A stretch of DNA of 64,000 nucleotides from Streptomyces ficellus (GTDB lineage Bacteria > Actinomycetota > Actinomycetes > Streptomycetales > Streptomycetaceae): assembly GCF_009739905.1 (NCBI RefSeq), contig NZ_CP034279.1, positions 4,154,001-4,218,000 on the forward strand, in the 5' to 3' direction. This document shows positions 44,414-52,808 of this stretch, piece by piece. How positions within the stretch are numbered: position 1 is the first letter of the stretch; every line of letters starts with the position of its first letter. A program made the translations under genes and the position numbers. The notes below the pieces were generated by a model, which saw only the letters and a program-made list of their open reading frames with translations, was not told where the DNA came from and made no database searches.

Positions 44414-44839
44414 TTCGATCAAGGGTGCCGCGCCATACGCACACCAGGACGTCCAACCGCCGTGTTGGGTCGCTCGCGGATGCGGCTGTGCGCCCTCGTT
44501 GATGTCAGCCGTCGATGTCAGGACCGCAAGAGCTGAGAGGCGGACAGAGTTACAGCGGCGGGTCCTATGAGCCGTCCCTCCTCTTCGTCTAGACGGGCCG
44601 ACCGGGGACAGTGCCACAGTCGGCGACAGGTCCTCGCGCCACCATCTTCCCGACTGGAGAGTGGAAGGCCGCTGGCCCTCGTCTGCCCGGTAGGAGCTAT
44701 CTCCGGTCTCTGTCTCGGTAGTCGACTTTGAACGCGTACTGCGGGCGTTCGGTTCGTTCGAACTGGCCAGAAACCCCAGTGCCGCCACGTACGTGGGCGT
44801 AGCCTGACCTCCAATCAGGCGCACGTTCAAGGGGGAACA

Positions 44840-47653
44840 ATGCCGGATCCGCTCTCTGCAGGTGTCGTCAGTGCCGTGGGATCCGCTGCCGGTCGGGCAG
44901 TGGCGCCCCTGTTGGCAGGAGGGGTCAGGGGCATGCGTGAACGACGCGCTATTGCGAAGCGCGCCGAAACCGTGACCTTCGACGGCGCCGCAAATGTAGA
45001 TCAAGCGCTGCGAAATCTCTCCGCCTACGACAGAGACCGAATGCTCGAGTTCACAACTACTGCGGAATTCGAGAATATCTGCTACCAGGTGGCAATCGCA
45101 GCGTGTGTCTCGACAGACCCTAGCCCCCATTTGTCCAAGCTGCGGGACACTCTTCGCTTGCAGATGCGCCGGTATGCCGGGGTGCCGGATACCGACCTCG
45201 AAACAGTTACTGACGCCCTCTTCCATGAAATCCGGGCTATTGCATGGAGGGAGGTGACGCGGCATCAAAAGGAAGGCGGCGTAAAGAAGCGAGCATACAC
45301 GCCTGAAATTATCGCCTCGTATGTTGCAGCAGCAGCAAGGAATGCTGACTTGCACACACAGCTACTCGACATGAGGAACATCGACGAGTTCAGTCGTCAG
45401 CTTTCTCGTCAATGCGCGCTGGTTCATGGTCGAATTCGACCTGCACAGACAGAGTCAGGCGCTCGCGTCCCGTTCGAGGATCTATTCGTCGAGCCTAGTC
45501 TGCTGCGCGGACTCGATCGAGAGCCCCTGCGGTCGGGCGGACTAGCAGTTCGCGACGCTGTAACTCAGGCTCATCGAGTAGTAATTCTGGGGGATCCAGG
45601 AGGCGGGAAAACGACGCTTGCTTTGAAGCTGACGCTAGACGTTGCTAGTGGCAGGGGTACGGTTTCAGCTCCGCAAACCCCCTTGCGCGTGGTTCTTCAC
45701 GATTACGCGAACCGTTTTCGTGACGCAAAGGAATCGATTGTACAATTTCTGGAGAAGCAGTGCGCTGCCTTGTACTCCACCAAGGCGCCGACCGGATGCA
45801 TTGAGTATCTCCTTCTCAACGGTCGAGCTGTAGTAATTTTCGATGGCCTTGACGAGTTGACCGACACGAGCCTCCGCACCCAGATTGTCGATGCAGTAGA
45901 GGCATTTGCGCACGCTTATCCCACTACTCCAATTCTTGTGACCTCACGCCGTGTCGGATATGAGATGGCGCCTCTTGACGACCACCTTTTCCTCACCTAC
46001 TTCCTATCGCCGTTCGACACCCAACAGCAACGGTCATACGTGAATAAGTGGTTTGGCCGCATGCGAGGGGACTCCCATGAATCCGGAGCCGACTTGGCAC
46101 GCCGGTTTATGGTCGAGGCGCAGCACGCCTCCGATCTGATCTCAAACCCCCTGATGTTGGGATTGATGTGCGCTCTATACAGGGGAGAAGGGTACATTCC
46201 GCGAAACCGGCCGGATCTCTACCGAAGGTGTTCAGAGTTCCTGTTTGAAAGGTGGGATGCATCGCGGGGTATCTCAGTCGTAAAGCCGTTTGAGCGCGGC
46301 ATCCAGTTCGCCATGTTCAGTTTGGCTCTGACGATGCTGCGAACTTCTGATGATTCCTCAGGGATGACGGAATGCGAACTGGTCCGTTTCACATCAGACT
46401 TCTTGCTTGAGGAGCGATACGAGGATCGGGACAGCGCAGATGCAGCGGCGCGTGCCTTTGTAGAGTACTGCCGAGGTCGCGCCTGGGTGCTTACGGACGT
46501 AGGAACCAATCCAGAAGGTGAGCGAATTTACTCGTTTACTCACCGCACATTTCTCGAGTATTTCTCCGCCAGGCAGTTGGTTCGAGATAACGGTGACGCG
46601 CCAGGCCTATATCGCGAATTGCGCGAGTGCCTAAAAAACGAGACGTGGGACGTAACCGCCCAGTTGGCTATTCAGTTCTTGGATGAAAGGCTGGGAAATG
46701 CCGCAAATGACTTTGTAGCCATGGCGCTAGCTGAGGCAAGAACGGTCAGGGAAGAGGGGCACCGAAATGCCCTGGTCACGTTTTGTGCGCGTATTCTCGA
46801 GTTCATTGCGCTTAAGCCTGCGGTGGTTCGAGAAATTGTTCGCCAGCTCCGCTCGCTGGATCTAAGTCAGGGAGCAAATATCGACATGGTCGTGGCTGCC
46901 TGGGCCGGACTCGGTATGTGCGCCACCGAAACTAGGCATGTTGTTTCGGATGAGCTACTCCGGTGCAGTGGGGATCTGGCTAGCTTTGACGAGATCAAGT
47001 GGGCAATTTCGATGCGCGAATGGTTGCCACGGTATGCGGTTCATGATGTGCGAGATTTCTGGGCACGCCAGGATAGGATGAATGCAGTCACGCTGCAAGA
47101 TTCCTTGCGACGTATGGCGCCAGAGGATATTCGGGCGGCCGTTGTTTGTGTGCTACTCAGATTTGTTCCCATCCGGGAGGCTGTGACGTGGCATGGTACC
47201 GCCCTCTTCTTCTCGCCTGATTACAACGTAAATTGGACGCGCATGCATAGAAACTTGATCTTCGAAGTCGCGTATGTGCGAGATCGCTGGCTCGAGGCGG
47301 AGGTGGAGGAAATTGCCGGTGAAGTTATCGACTTCTTGCTCTCGCGTCCGACTCCTTGGACGGATGGCCGTCATGGTGCCCTGTTGTTTCCGGCTCACCT
47401 GTCCAACGGTAAGAATGTGACAGCATGTAGGGTCCTATTTTGGATTTACGGTGTGGAAGGTGAACATGCATCGCTTGCCGATGGCGATCTGCCACCCTTT
47501 CTTAAAGACCTTACTCGAGTTCGTTTCGGAGCCAGCCCAGTTGAGGTTCTCCACAAGTATGCTGATCTCGTAAGGCCTGAGCATTTCGATTTCTTTCTAC
47601 GTTGGGCACAAGGTGATTTTTCCTTGGTGCGAGGCAGAACACGGGCTCAATGA
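44840..47653 (+). CDS. NACHT-domain STAND NTPase, candidate anti-phage protein
   Basis: 937 residues. An N-terminal helical region (1-200) is followed by NACHT: Walker A GDPGGGKTT (251-259), Walker B VVIFDGLDEL (331-340), sensor-like ILVTSRRVGYE and the winged-helix signature SFTHRTFLEYFSARQL. The C-terminal 300 residues look helical without clear repeats. Bacterial NACHT proteins defend against phages by sensing and self-killing (family knowledge). Codon use has many A/T third bases, unlike all neighbours, which points to recent transfer. GGGGGAACA precedes the ATG. The N-terminal effector type is not identified. Confidence 0.85.
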   Translation: MPDPLSAGVVSAVGSAAGRAVAPLLAGGVRGMRERRAIAKRAETVTFDGAANVDQALRNLSAYDRDRMLEFTTTAEFENICYQVAIAACVSTDPSPHLSKLRDTLRLQMRRYAGVPDTDLETVTDALFHEIRAIAWREVTRHQKEGGVKKRAYTPEIIASYVAAAARNADLHTQLLDMRNIDEFSRQLSRQCALVHGRIRPAQTESGARVPFEDLFVEPSLLRGLDREPLRSGGLAVRDAVTQAHRVVILGDPGGGKTTLALKLTLDVASGRGTVSAPQTPLRVVLHDYANRFRDAKESIVQFLEKQCAALYSTKAPTGCIEYLLLNGRAVVIFDGLDELTDTSLRTQIVDAVEAFAHAYPTTPILVTSRRVGYEMAPLDDHLFLTYFLSPFDTQQQRSYVNKWFGRMRGDSHESGADLARRFMVEAQHASDLISNPLMLGLMCALYRGEGYIPRNRPDLYRRCSEFLFERWDASRGISVVKPFERGIQFAMFSLALTMLRTSDDSSGMTECELVRFTSDFLLEERYEDRDSADAAARAFVEYCRGRAWVLTDVGTNPEGERIYSFTHRTFLEYFSARQLVRDNGDAPGLYRELRECLKNETWDVTAQLAIQFLDERLGNAANDFVAMALAEARTVREEGHRNALVTFCARILEFIALKPAVVREIVRQLRSLDLSQGANIDMVVAAWAGLGMCATETRHVVSDELLRCSGDLASFDEIKWAISMREWLPRYAVHDVRDFWARQDRMNAVTLQDSLRRMAPEDIRAAVVCVLLRFVPIREAVTWHGTALFFSPDYNVNWTRMHRNLIFEVAYVRDRWLEAEVEEIAGEVIDFLLSRPTPWTDGRHGALLFPAHLSNGKNVTACRVLFWIYGVEGEHASLADGDLPPFLKDLTRVRFGASPVEVLHKYADLVRPEHFDFFLRWAQGDFSLVRGRTRAQ

Positions 47654-47905
47654 CGTCGTGATGTATCCAGCGACGCGTAACCAAGGTCGGTGGAGCGGGG
47701 CGCGGGACCCGGACCGGGGAGGTGGCTAAAGCCGCGGAGCCGACCGCCCCAGCCACAGCGGGTTTCTCCCACCATCAACCCGAGCTGCTAGGCGTGCGGC
47801 CGGCGGCCGGGCCGGAGCGGGGCGTAGACAGGAGCGTCGGCCCGGGCGACGGGCCGCGCGCGCCGCGCTGTGCGCGGCGGGTGCCTTGATGAAGTAAGGA
47901 AAGTT

Positions 47906-48169
47906 CTACCGCGCTGAGAGCAGGTGGCGTCCGTCGTGGCTCCGGACGTGTGGGCCATACCCGTCCAGGGCGTCCAGCAGCCGGACTGTGTAGACCTCGG
48001 ACATCCGCTCGGTGATCTCTTCGGGCGTGAGCCAGTCGACTGCCAGCGACTCTGCCGACGTGCGTTCGGTGCCCCCGGAGGGCTTGCAGCGGAACACCAG
48101 CGCGACGCGCACAGCGGCGGCGATCCATTCGGAACCGAACCAGCGGAAGGCCGACTTGCAGATCTTCAA
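47906..48169 (-). pseudogene. C-terminal remnant of a NUDIX hydrolase
   Basis: 87 residues. The segment VALVFRCKPSGGTERTSAESLAVDWLTPEEITERMSEVYTVRLLDAL has the pattern of the C-terminal third of NUDIX hydrolases found beside streptomycete regulators. The Nudix box (GX5EX7REUXEEXGU) is missing because the reading begins too late. The preceding MKICKSAFRWFGSEW does not fit. The gene is cut at its 5' side, about 48150. Gap 47654-47905 holds no gene. Confidence 0.55.
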
Positions 48170-48345
48170 GGAGATACGCGAGCAGCGTGAGCGGGACCTC
48201 GCGGAGACGAAAAAGGGAACTGCGATCGCTGGTGCGGGCGTTCGCCGGGTACGTGTCGGCGCTGACGACGCAGATGCGCCAGCAGGGGATCAAGCCCCCG
48301 GCACCTCCTGACCGGGTGGAGGAGTACAACCGAACTGGAGTGTGG
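48150..48345 (+). pseudogene. Frameshifted remnant of a small helical protein
   Basis: In one frame 48165-48210 reads IFKEIREQRERDLAETKK. In the +1 frame the protein seems to continue as RELRSLVRAFAGYVSALTTQMRQQGIKPPAPPDRVEEYNRTGVW to about 48345. The switch is at an A-run in GACGAAAAAGGG. The two halves together look like the end of an amphipathic helical protein, not recognised. It abuts the NUDIX remnant on the other strand. Confidence 0.35.
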
Positions 48346-48465
48346 GCGCCACCCTGTCCGGCCTTCGGGCCTGGCAGGGGGCGCTTTCGCCATGCCTGGG
48401 CTCACACGAGAAGGGCCTTGCCCCATACCCTGACGGTGTCGAGCTGCACAGAGAGAGGCAAGGCC

Positions 48466-49713
48466 ATGCCGTCTGTTGCTACCCCGGACCCATACGCCGA
48501 CCCGCTGGTCTTCGGCCAGAGAATGCAGATCCTCCGCGAGCGCCGCGGCATGAGCCGCGTCGTCCTGGCCGGTTTGCTGGGCAGGTCCCCGGCATGGGTG
48601 AAACAGGTGGAGAAGGGCCAGATCCAGGCGCCCGGCGTCGACACCGTCCTCCGTATCGCCCAGGCGCTGCGTGTGCGTGCACTCTCCGACCTCACGGGAT
48701 TGCCCGTGCACGTCGATCTGTTCGCCGGGCCGGGGCACCCGCGGCTCACTGCGGTGCGCGCTGCCGTGGACGCGCTGCCGCTGACGACTGACCGGCAGGC
48801 GCCGCCCGTTGAGCATCTGCGGGCCCGGCTCGCTCGGGCGTGGTCGGCCCGGCACTCCTCGCCGCACCACCGCGAGGTGGTGGGCTCCCTGCTGCCGGAC
48901 CTGATCCGGGACGCACAGCTCGCCGTCCGGCAGGCGGAGCAGCCGGCGGACTGGCGCGCCGCTCAGGCCGCGCTGTCCGAGGTGTACTCGCTGGCCCAGT
49001 TCTTCGTCGCCTACCAGCCGGACGCCGCGCTGTTGTGGCGGGTCGCCGAACGGAGCATGGTCGCCGCGCAGCAAGCCGACGACCCGCACACCGTCGGCAT
49101 CGCCGCCTGGCTCCTCGCCCAGGCGCACCGCGACTCCGGGCCGGCGCACTACGACCCTGCCGACGCCGTCACCCGCGAGGCGCTCGCCTACCTGACGCCG
49201 CTCCTGCCGGACGCCAGGGACGACGTGCTCGCCATCGCTGGGGCGCTTGAGTTCGAGGCCGGGTACACGGCGGCCCGCCGCGGGGAGACCGGTGCGGCGT
49301 GGCGTCACTGGGACGTCGCGCGGGAGATGGCCGACCGCCTGCCCGAGGCGTACTTCCACCCGGTGACGTCGTTCTCCCGGGCCATCATGGGCGCGCATGC
49401 GGTGACGGTGGCGGTGGAGCTGCACCAAGGCGGGGAGTCGGTGCGGCAGGCGGCGCGCGCGGATGCGGCGACGATCCCGTCGCGGCCGCGCCGGGCCCGG
49501 CACCGGATCGAGGAGGCGCGGGGGTTCCAGCTCGACGGGCAGCCGGACGTGGCGCTGGCGACGCTGGCGCAGGCGCACGAGGCGGCGCCGGAAACGATCC
49601 GCTACAACGGCTATGCCCGGTCGATCATCCTGGAGGAGAGCGAGTCGCGGGTGGCGGCGCGGCGCCAGCGGGCGTCGGACCTGGCGGTGAAGGTGGGCAT
49701 GCTGGCCGCGTAG
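48466..49713 (+). CDS. XRE-family regulator with long TPR-like C-terminus
   Basis: 415 residues. The helix-turn-helix lies at about 16-75 (FGQRMQILRERRGMSRVVLAGLLGRSPAWVKQVEKGQI). The remaining 330 residues are helical with TPR-like Ala-rich repeats (ADDPHTVGIAAWLLAQAHRDSG, TARRGETGAAWRHWDVAREMA). Streptomycete relatives bind unknown ligands through this domain. ATG at 48466 follows GAGAGAGGCAAGG; longer in-frame readings to 48187 run through the remnant region. Its base composition is that of the host, unlike the NACHT gene. Confidence 0.83.
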   Translation: MPSVATPDPYADPLVFGQRMQILRERRGMSRVVLAGLLGRSPAWVKQVEKGQIQAPGVDTVLRIAQALRVRALSDLTGLPVHVDLFAGPGHPRLTAVRAAVDALPLTTDRQAPPVEHLRARLARAWSARHSSPHHREVVGSLLPDLIRDAQLAVRQAEQPADWRAAQAALSEVYSLAQFFVAYQPDAALLWRVAERSMVAAQQADDPHTVGIAAWLLAQAHRDSGPAHYDPADAVTREALAYLTPLLPDARDDVLAIAGALEFEAGYTAARRGETGAAWRHWDVAREMADRLPEAYFHPVTSFSRAIMGAHAVTVAVELHQGGESVRQAARADAATIPSRPRRARHRIEEARGFQLDGQPDVALATLAQAHEAAPETIRYNGYARSIILEESESRVAARRQRASDLAVKVGMLAA

Positions 49714-49800
49714 CGAGGGGTATGGATTCCTGCCCTCTGCCGTTTCAGGGCACCCATACCGTCGGTTGTGACACAGCTCACTGACTGACGGGATGCCTCG

Positions 49801-49968
49801 ATGAAGTCGTGCATCTACTGCCCCGAACCGGGCGCTGACGTGTGCGTCCGGTCCGTGGCCACCAGTTCCGGCCCGGACCGGCCCGAGCTCGCGCACCGCG
49901 CGTGCGCCGAGGCTCGGGGCGTACCGGTCCTGTACGAGGTGCTGCCCGCTCCGGAGCCGGCGCAGTGA
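49801..49968 (+). CDS. Tiny Cys-rich protein 1
   Basis: 55 residues: MKSCIYCPEPGADVCVRSV, then HRACAEARGVPVLYEVLPAP. The CxxC and two further cysteines suggest one zinc-binding knuckle. Its stop overlaps the GTG of the next small ORF (GTGA). Tiny overlapping ORFs of this sort are frequent in actinobacterial integrative elements. Function unknown. Confidence 0.55.
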   Translation: MKSCIYCPEPGADVCVRSVATSSGPDRPELAHRACAEARGVPVLYEVLPAPEPAQ

Positions 49969-50144
49969 CCGGCCCGGCGCCGGCCCGCGCGCAGTGTACG
50001 GACCTGTCCCCGGAATGCCGCATCGACGAGCACGGGCACTGCTCGGGCCCGCGGGTCGACGTCTGGCCGCTCGGCGGCCCGGCGCTCCGACCGGTATTCA
50101 CGGTGACCTGCGTGTGCACCTGCCACCGCGGGGGCCGCTCATGA
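49965..50144 (+). CDS. Tiny Cys-rich protein 2
   Basis: 59 residues with five cysteines (QCTD, ECRI, HCSG, TCVCTCH) and several histidines, consistent with zinc binding. GTG start overlaps the previous stop; its own stop overlaps the next ATG (ATGA). Longer in-frame readings to 49842 run antisense to coding bias. Function unknown. Confidence 0.55.
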   Translation: MTGPAPARAQCTDLSPECRIDEHGHCSGPRVDVWPLGGPALRPVFTVTCVCTCHRGGRS

Positions 50145-50317
50145 CCGCCATGTCCGGTACGCGGTTCTGCATGCACTGCGACGAGCCGATCGGCGGCGTA
50201 CCCGAGCGGGTGGAGGCGCCAGCCGGCGACAGCGGCGCCCGGCCAGATGGCTGGCGGCATCCCGAGTGCGGCCCCGCTCAGGCTCCGTACGTCCGCCGCT
50301 CGCCGTACAGCCAGTGA
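50141..50317 (+). CDS. Tiny Cys-rich protein 3
   Basis: 58 residues: TRFCMHCDEPIGGVPERVEAP, then GWRHPECGP. CxxC, then HPEC, gives a zinc-ribbon-like set of ligands. It overlaps the preceding ORF by 4 bp, completing a three-gene coupled set. On the other strand the end of an HTH reading overlaps it. Confidence 0.55.
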   Translation: MTAMSGTRFCMHCDEPIGGVPERVEAPAGDSGARPDGWRHPECGPAQAPYVRRSPYSQ

Positions 50318-50399
50318 ACTCCGCCTGCTGCTGCGAGCCGATGGCGGACCGCAGCAGCAGGCGGGCAGATCGCCCCGGCTGGCCGACGCCGCCCCCGTT

Positions 50400-50690
50400 G
50401 CGGCCAGCCGGGGCACGTGGCCCCTGCCCTGCCCGTGGCCCAGGAAGCGCCCGGCGCACCGCCGACCGGGCGGGCCAGCCGTCTCCCTTGGGAGCGTCGC
50501 GGAGGGCAGGGGCTCGCCGTACAAGTTGGGCGAGGGAACGCCCGATCGCGTCGGCGATCAGGATGAGGGTGTCGAGTGTGGCGGACGACTGGCCCTGCTC
50601 GATGCGGACATAGTTGGGTCGCTCCATCTGGCGCGTCTTCGCGACCGCTTCCTGTGTGAGGTTGACCCACCGGCAGCAGCGGTGGGGCAC
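50400..50690 (-). CDS. XRE-type helix-turn-helix reading, possibly truncated
   Basis: From a GTG at 50690 the reading VNLTQEAVAKTRQMERPNYVRIEQGQSSATLDTLILIADAIGRSLAQLV has the pattern of an XRE DNA-binding domain. The N-terminal helix 1 is missing or lies in another frame. The frame remains open to 50139, but after about 50500 the residues look like out-of-frame translation and the span collides with the tiny Cys-rich ORFs. It may be a decayed regulator or an antitoxin-like fragment. Confidence 0.4.
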
Positions 50691-50891
50691 TTCCGCCCGT
50701 GGCGCCAGCCTCCCTGCTGGACGACCACAGGACTACGAGAGGCACGTCTTAGGCGCGCGTGGGGAGACGGCCTGCCCTCTCGTGAGCAGCACTCTGCGTG
50801 TCCCGTGCAGATAGTCCACCCCCCGGACGGGGGGCATCCCGACCATGATCGGTGGGGATGTGGCATCTAAGTGGCAGTCGATCATGAAAGA

Positions 50892-50920
50892 GGCCCCCCG
50901 CTCGAACGGAGCGGGGGGCC
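50892..50920 (-). terminator. Terminator downstream of tRNA-Arg
   Basis: GGCCCCCCGCTC and GAGCGGGGGGCC pair around GAACG. It lies 30 bp after the tRNA 3' end and now belongs to the island side of the junction. Confidence 0.7.
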
Positions 50921-50949
50921 GATAACGCTCTCACCTGCTGTGCAGGGTG

Positions 50950-51022
50950 TGCCCCCGGCAGGATTCGAACCTGCGACACCCGCTTTAGGAGAGCGGTGCT
51001 CTATCCCCTGAGCTACGGAGGC
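50950..51022 (-). tRNA. tRNA-Arg (anticodon CCT)
   Basis: Cloverleaf: acceptor GCCTCCG/CGGGGGC, D-arm with AGCTCAGGGGATAGAGC, anticodon loop around CTCCTAA giving anticodon CCT, T-arm GCAGGTTCGAATCCTGC, discriminator A. No encoded CCA. It reads AGG codons. The 3' 41 bases are repeated at 44373-44413, marking it as an integration site. Confidence 0.93.
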
Positions 51023-51111
51023 GTGCGGTGCCGTGGCGGGCACCGGCGTCAGTGTAGCGGGTGGGGGGTGCCGGGGGTGGGGGAGGCAGGTCGGCGGTGG
51101 CTCCCCCGGGG

Positions 51112-52047
51112 TCAGTCCGCCTGGTCGAGGGTGACCAGGGCCCTGAAGCGCTCGTCGTCGTCCTGGCGCATGACGACCAGGACGCGGGCGCGGCCGTGGC
51201 GGTCGTGGGGGACCGCGTGGGCTTCGACGAGGCAGGGGGTGTCGAGTTCGACGTAGCGGTGGAAGACGACTTCCATGGCCGCCGGGACGGTGGGGCGGGG
51301 TTGGGCGACCGACTGGGCGGCCTGGCGGGCGGCTTCCATGAGGAGCATGCCCGGGGCGTGGTCGACCGCGTGGTCGAAGAAGAGCGGGTGGTGGACGTCC
51401 ACGCGCAGTTGCCAGCGGCGGGGTATGTGGGTGGGGGAGAGGGTGACGTCGTGGAAGGCGGTGACGCCCACCTCCTGCGGGGAGGCCGGCGGGGCGAGCG
51501 GGACGGTTTCGGCCATCATCGCGTGGGCGTCGCCACGGCCCAGGCGCAGACGTTGGTAGACGGCGGGGTCCTGGATGGTGAAGCGGGTGTGGGCGGTGCC
51601 GAGGTGGATGCCGGCGCGGCGCACCAGGATGATCAGTTCGAGGGCGGCCGCTCTCTTCCCGCGGCGTACGACGTCCTTGCGGATGACCTTGAGGTCGACC
51701 GCCGAGGGGTGGCCGGGGTCCGCGCGGAGGGCGGGCGTGCGGGTGCTGTAGCTGAAGTGCTCCCACAGCAGGTGGTGGCCGAGCGGTACGCCGAAGGCTT
51801 CGTGGCACAGCAGCGGGAAGGTCTGGCGCACGGTCTCCACGATCAGCATGGGATCGTCGTGTCCGTCGCGGACCGGGAACAGCGCATGGGCGTTGGACCA
51901 GTCGGCCGTGATGTGGAAGGTGTCGTCCGCCGTCTGTTCGTAGCGGCAGAGGAGGACCTGGCCGGGGTCGTCCTTGTGTACCAGTTCCTGGGGAACCTGG
52001 GTCAGAACCTGGGTCAGAGGTTGCTGGTGGCTGGTGGTCATGGACAT
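51112..52047 (-). CDS. AfsA-family gamma-butyrolactone biosynthesis protein
   Basis: 311 residues with two AfsA hotdog repeats: QELVHKDDPGQVLLCRYEQTADDTFHITADWSNAHALFP and its second copy DVTLSPTHIPRRWQLRVDVHHPLFFDHAVDHAPGMLLMEAARQAA. AfsA joins a beta-ketoacyl chain to dihydroxyacetone phosphate, the key step to A-factor-type hormones (established). Two ATGs lie close together; 52047 follows GGGGGGAATT best. It diverges from a receptor gene over an operator-like box, the classic arrangement. Confidence 0.9.
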   Translation of the reverse strand: MSMTTSHQQPLTQVLTQVPQELVHKDDPGQVLLCRYEQTADDTFHITADWSNAHALFPVRDGHDDPMLIVETVRQTFPLLCHEAFGVPLGHHLLWEHFSYSTRTPALRADPGHPSAVDLKVIRKDVVRRGKRAAALELIILVRRAGIHLGTAHTRFTIQDPAVYQRLRLGRGDAHAMMAETVPLAPPASPQEVGVTAFHDVTLSPTHIPRRWQLRVDVHHPLFFDHAVDHAPGMLLMEAARQAAQSVAQPRPTVPAAMEVVFHRYVELDTPCLVEAHAVPHDRHGRARVLVVMRQDDDERFRALVTLDQAD

Positions 52048-52122
52048 CGCGAATTCCCCCCTGGGATGCGCATGGCAACAACGGTGTCCTGCATAGGGCT
52101 GGCGCGCCGGTCGACAGCTAGT

Positions 52123-52146
52123 AATATAGAGGGCGTTCTTTTTTAT
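52123..52146. promoter_or_regulatory. ARE-like operator between the AfsA and receptor genes
   Basis: AATATAGAGGGCGTTCTTTTTTAT is an AT-rich island in the divergent promoter. It shares AAYATAGAG-N3-GTTC-N-TT with 56324-56347. ArpA-type receptors bind AT-rich pseudo-palindromes at such places (family knowledge). Confidence 0.5.
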
Positions 52147-52169
52147 GTCGAGCAAGTGAGGATGACGGC

Positions 52170-52808
52170 ATGGGGCAGCCCAAGCAGGAACGGGCAGTTC
52201 AGACCCGTTTGGCGCTGATGCGAGCGGCCGCCGAGGTCTTCGACGAACACGGTTACGCCGGCGCCGGCATCAACAAGATCCTGAAGCGCGCGGGGCTGAC
52301 CGCGGGAGCCCTCTACTTCCACTTCGGCTCGAAGGAGGGGCTCGCCGAGGCCATCATGAACGCCCAGCAGGACGCCATCGAGCCGCTGCTGGAGTCTCAG
52401 GGGCTCCAGCGCCTGGTGGACATCACCCTGGTGTGGTCCCATCGCCTGCCGGCCGACCCGCTGCTGCGGGCGGGCGTCGAACTGTCCCTCGGCCACGAGG
52501 CGTTCGCGGACGGCACCCCCTTCGAGAGCTGGCGCGAACTCATGGCCGTGTACCTGCGCGAGGCGCACGAGCTGGGGCAGCTGCGCGAAGGCGTGGACCC
52601 CGAGGCCGCCGCCCGGTTCGTGGTCGGCGCCTGCACCGGCGTACAGCTCTACGCGCGCCAGGTGGACGGGCGCCAGAGCCTGCCGCGGCGCGTGGAGGAG
52701 ATGTGGGACTGCCTGCTCCCCGGCATCGCGGCCCCCGGCACCGCCCACGAGTACGACGCCGGCGTCGCCCGCGGCGAGCGGCTCGCCCGGGGCCAGGTGG
52801 CGGCGTGA
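52170..52808 (+). CDS. ArpA/ScbR-type gamma-butyrolactone receptor (TetR superfamily)
   Basis: 212 residues. The DNA-binding half VQTRLALMRAAAEVFDEHGYAGAGINKILKRAGLTAGALYFHFGSKEGLAEAIM is closest to the ArpA/ScbR class, which releases DNA on binding a butyrolactone or butenolide. It could also be a pseudo-receptor that binds the antibiotic; sequence alone cannot decide. Its stop overlaps the GTG of the NmrA-type gene, so regulator and reductase are cotranslated. Confidence 0.87.
   Translation: MGQPKQERAVQTRLALMRAAAEVFDEHGYAGAGINKILKRAGLTAGALYFHFGSKEGLAEAIMNAQQDAIEPLLESQGLQRLVDITLVWSHRLPADPLLRAGVELSLGHEAFADGTPFESWRELMAVYLREAHELGQLREGVDPEAAARFVVGACTGVQLYARQVDGRQSLPRRVEEMWDCLLPGIAAPGTAHEYDAGVARGERLARGQVAA

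Larger units (their letters stand above)
44373..50991. mobile_element. Small genomic island in tRNA-Arg(CCT), no integrase seen
   Basis: Bounded by a 41-bp tRNA 3' fragment on the left and the intact tRNA-Arg on the right, same orientation. Content: a NACHT NTPase clearly richer in A and T than the chromosome around it, decayed gene pieces, an XRE regulator, three tiny overlapping Cys-rich ORFs and another HTH reading. No integrase, excisionase or replication gene is visible, so the element is stranded, trimmed, or mobilised by an integrase from elsewhere. Confidence 0.65.

Noticed and set aside
44414..44839. Remnant integrase next to the att repeat
   Set aside because: All six frames were considered; none shows tyrosine- or serine-recombinase motifs.
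48187..48465. N-terminal extension of the XRE regulator
   Set aside because: Frame is open, but the segment after VEEYNRTGVW has no coding character and a good start with ribosome site exists at 48466.
50881..52081. 399-residue minus-strand frame over the tRNA and AfsA gene
   Set aside because: Proline/arginine-rich out-of-frame reading of the AfsA gene that also crosses a tRNA.
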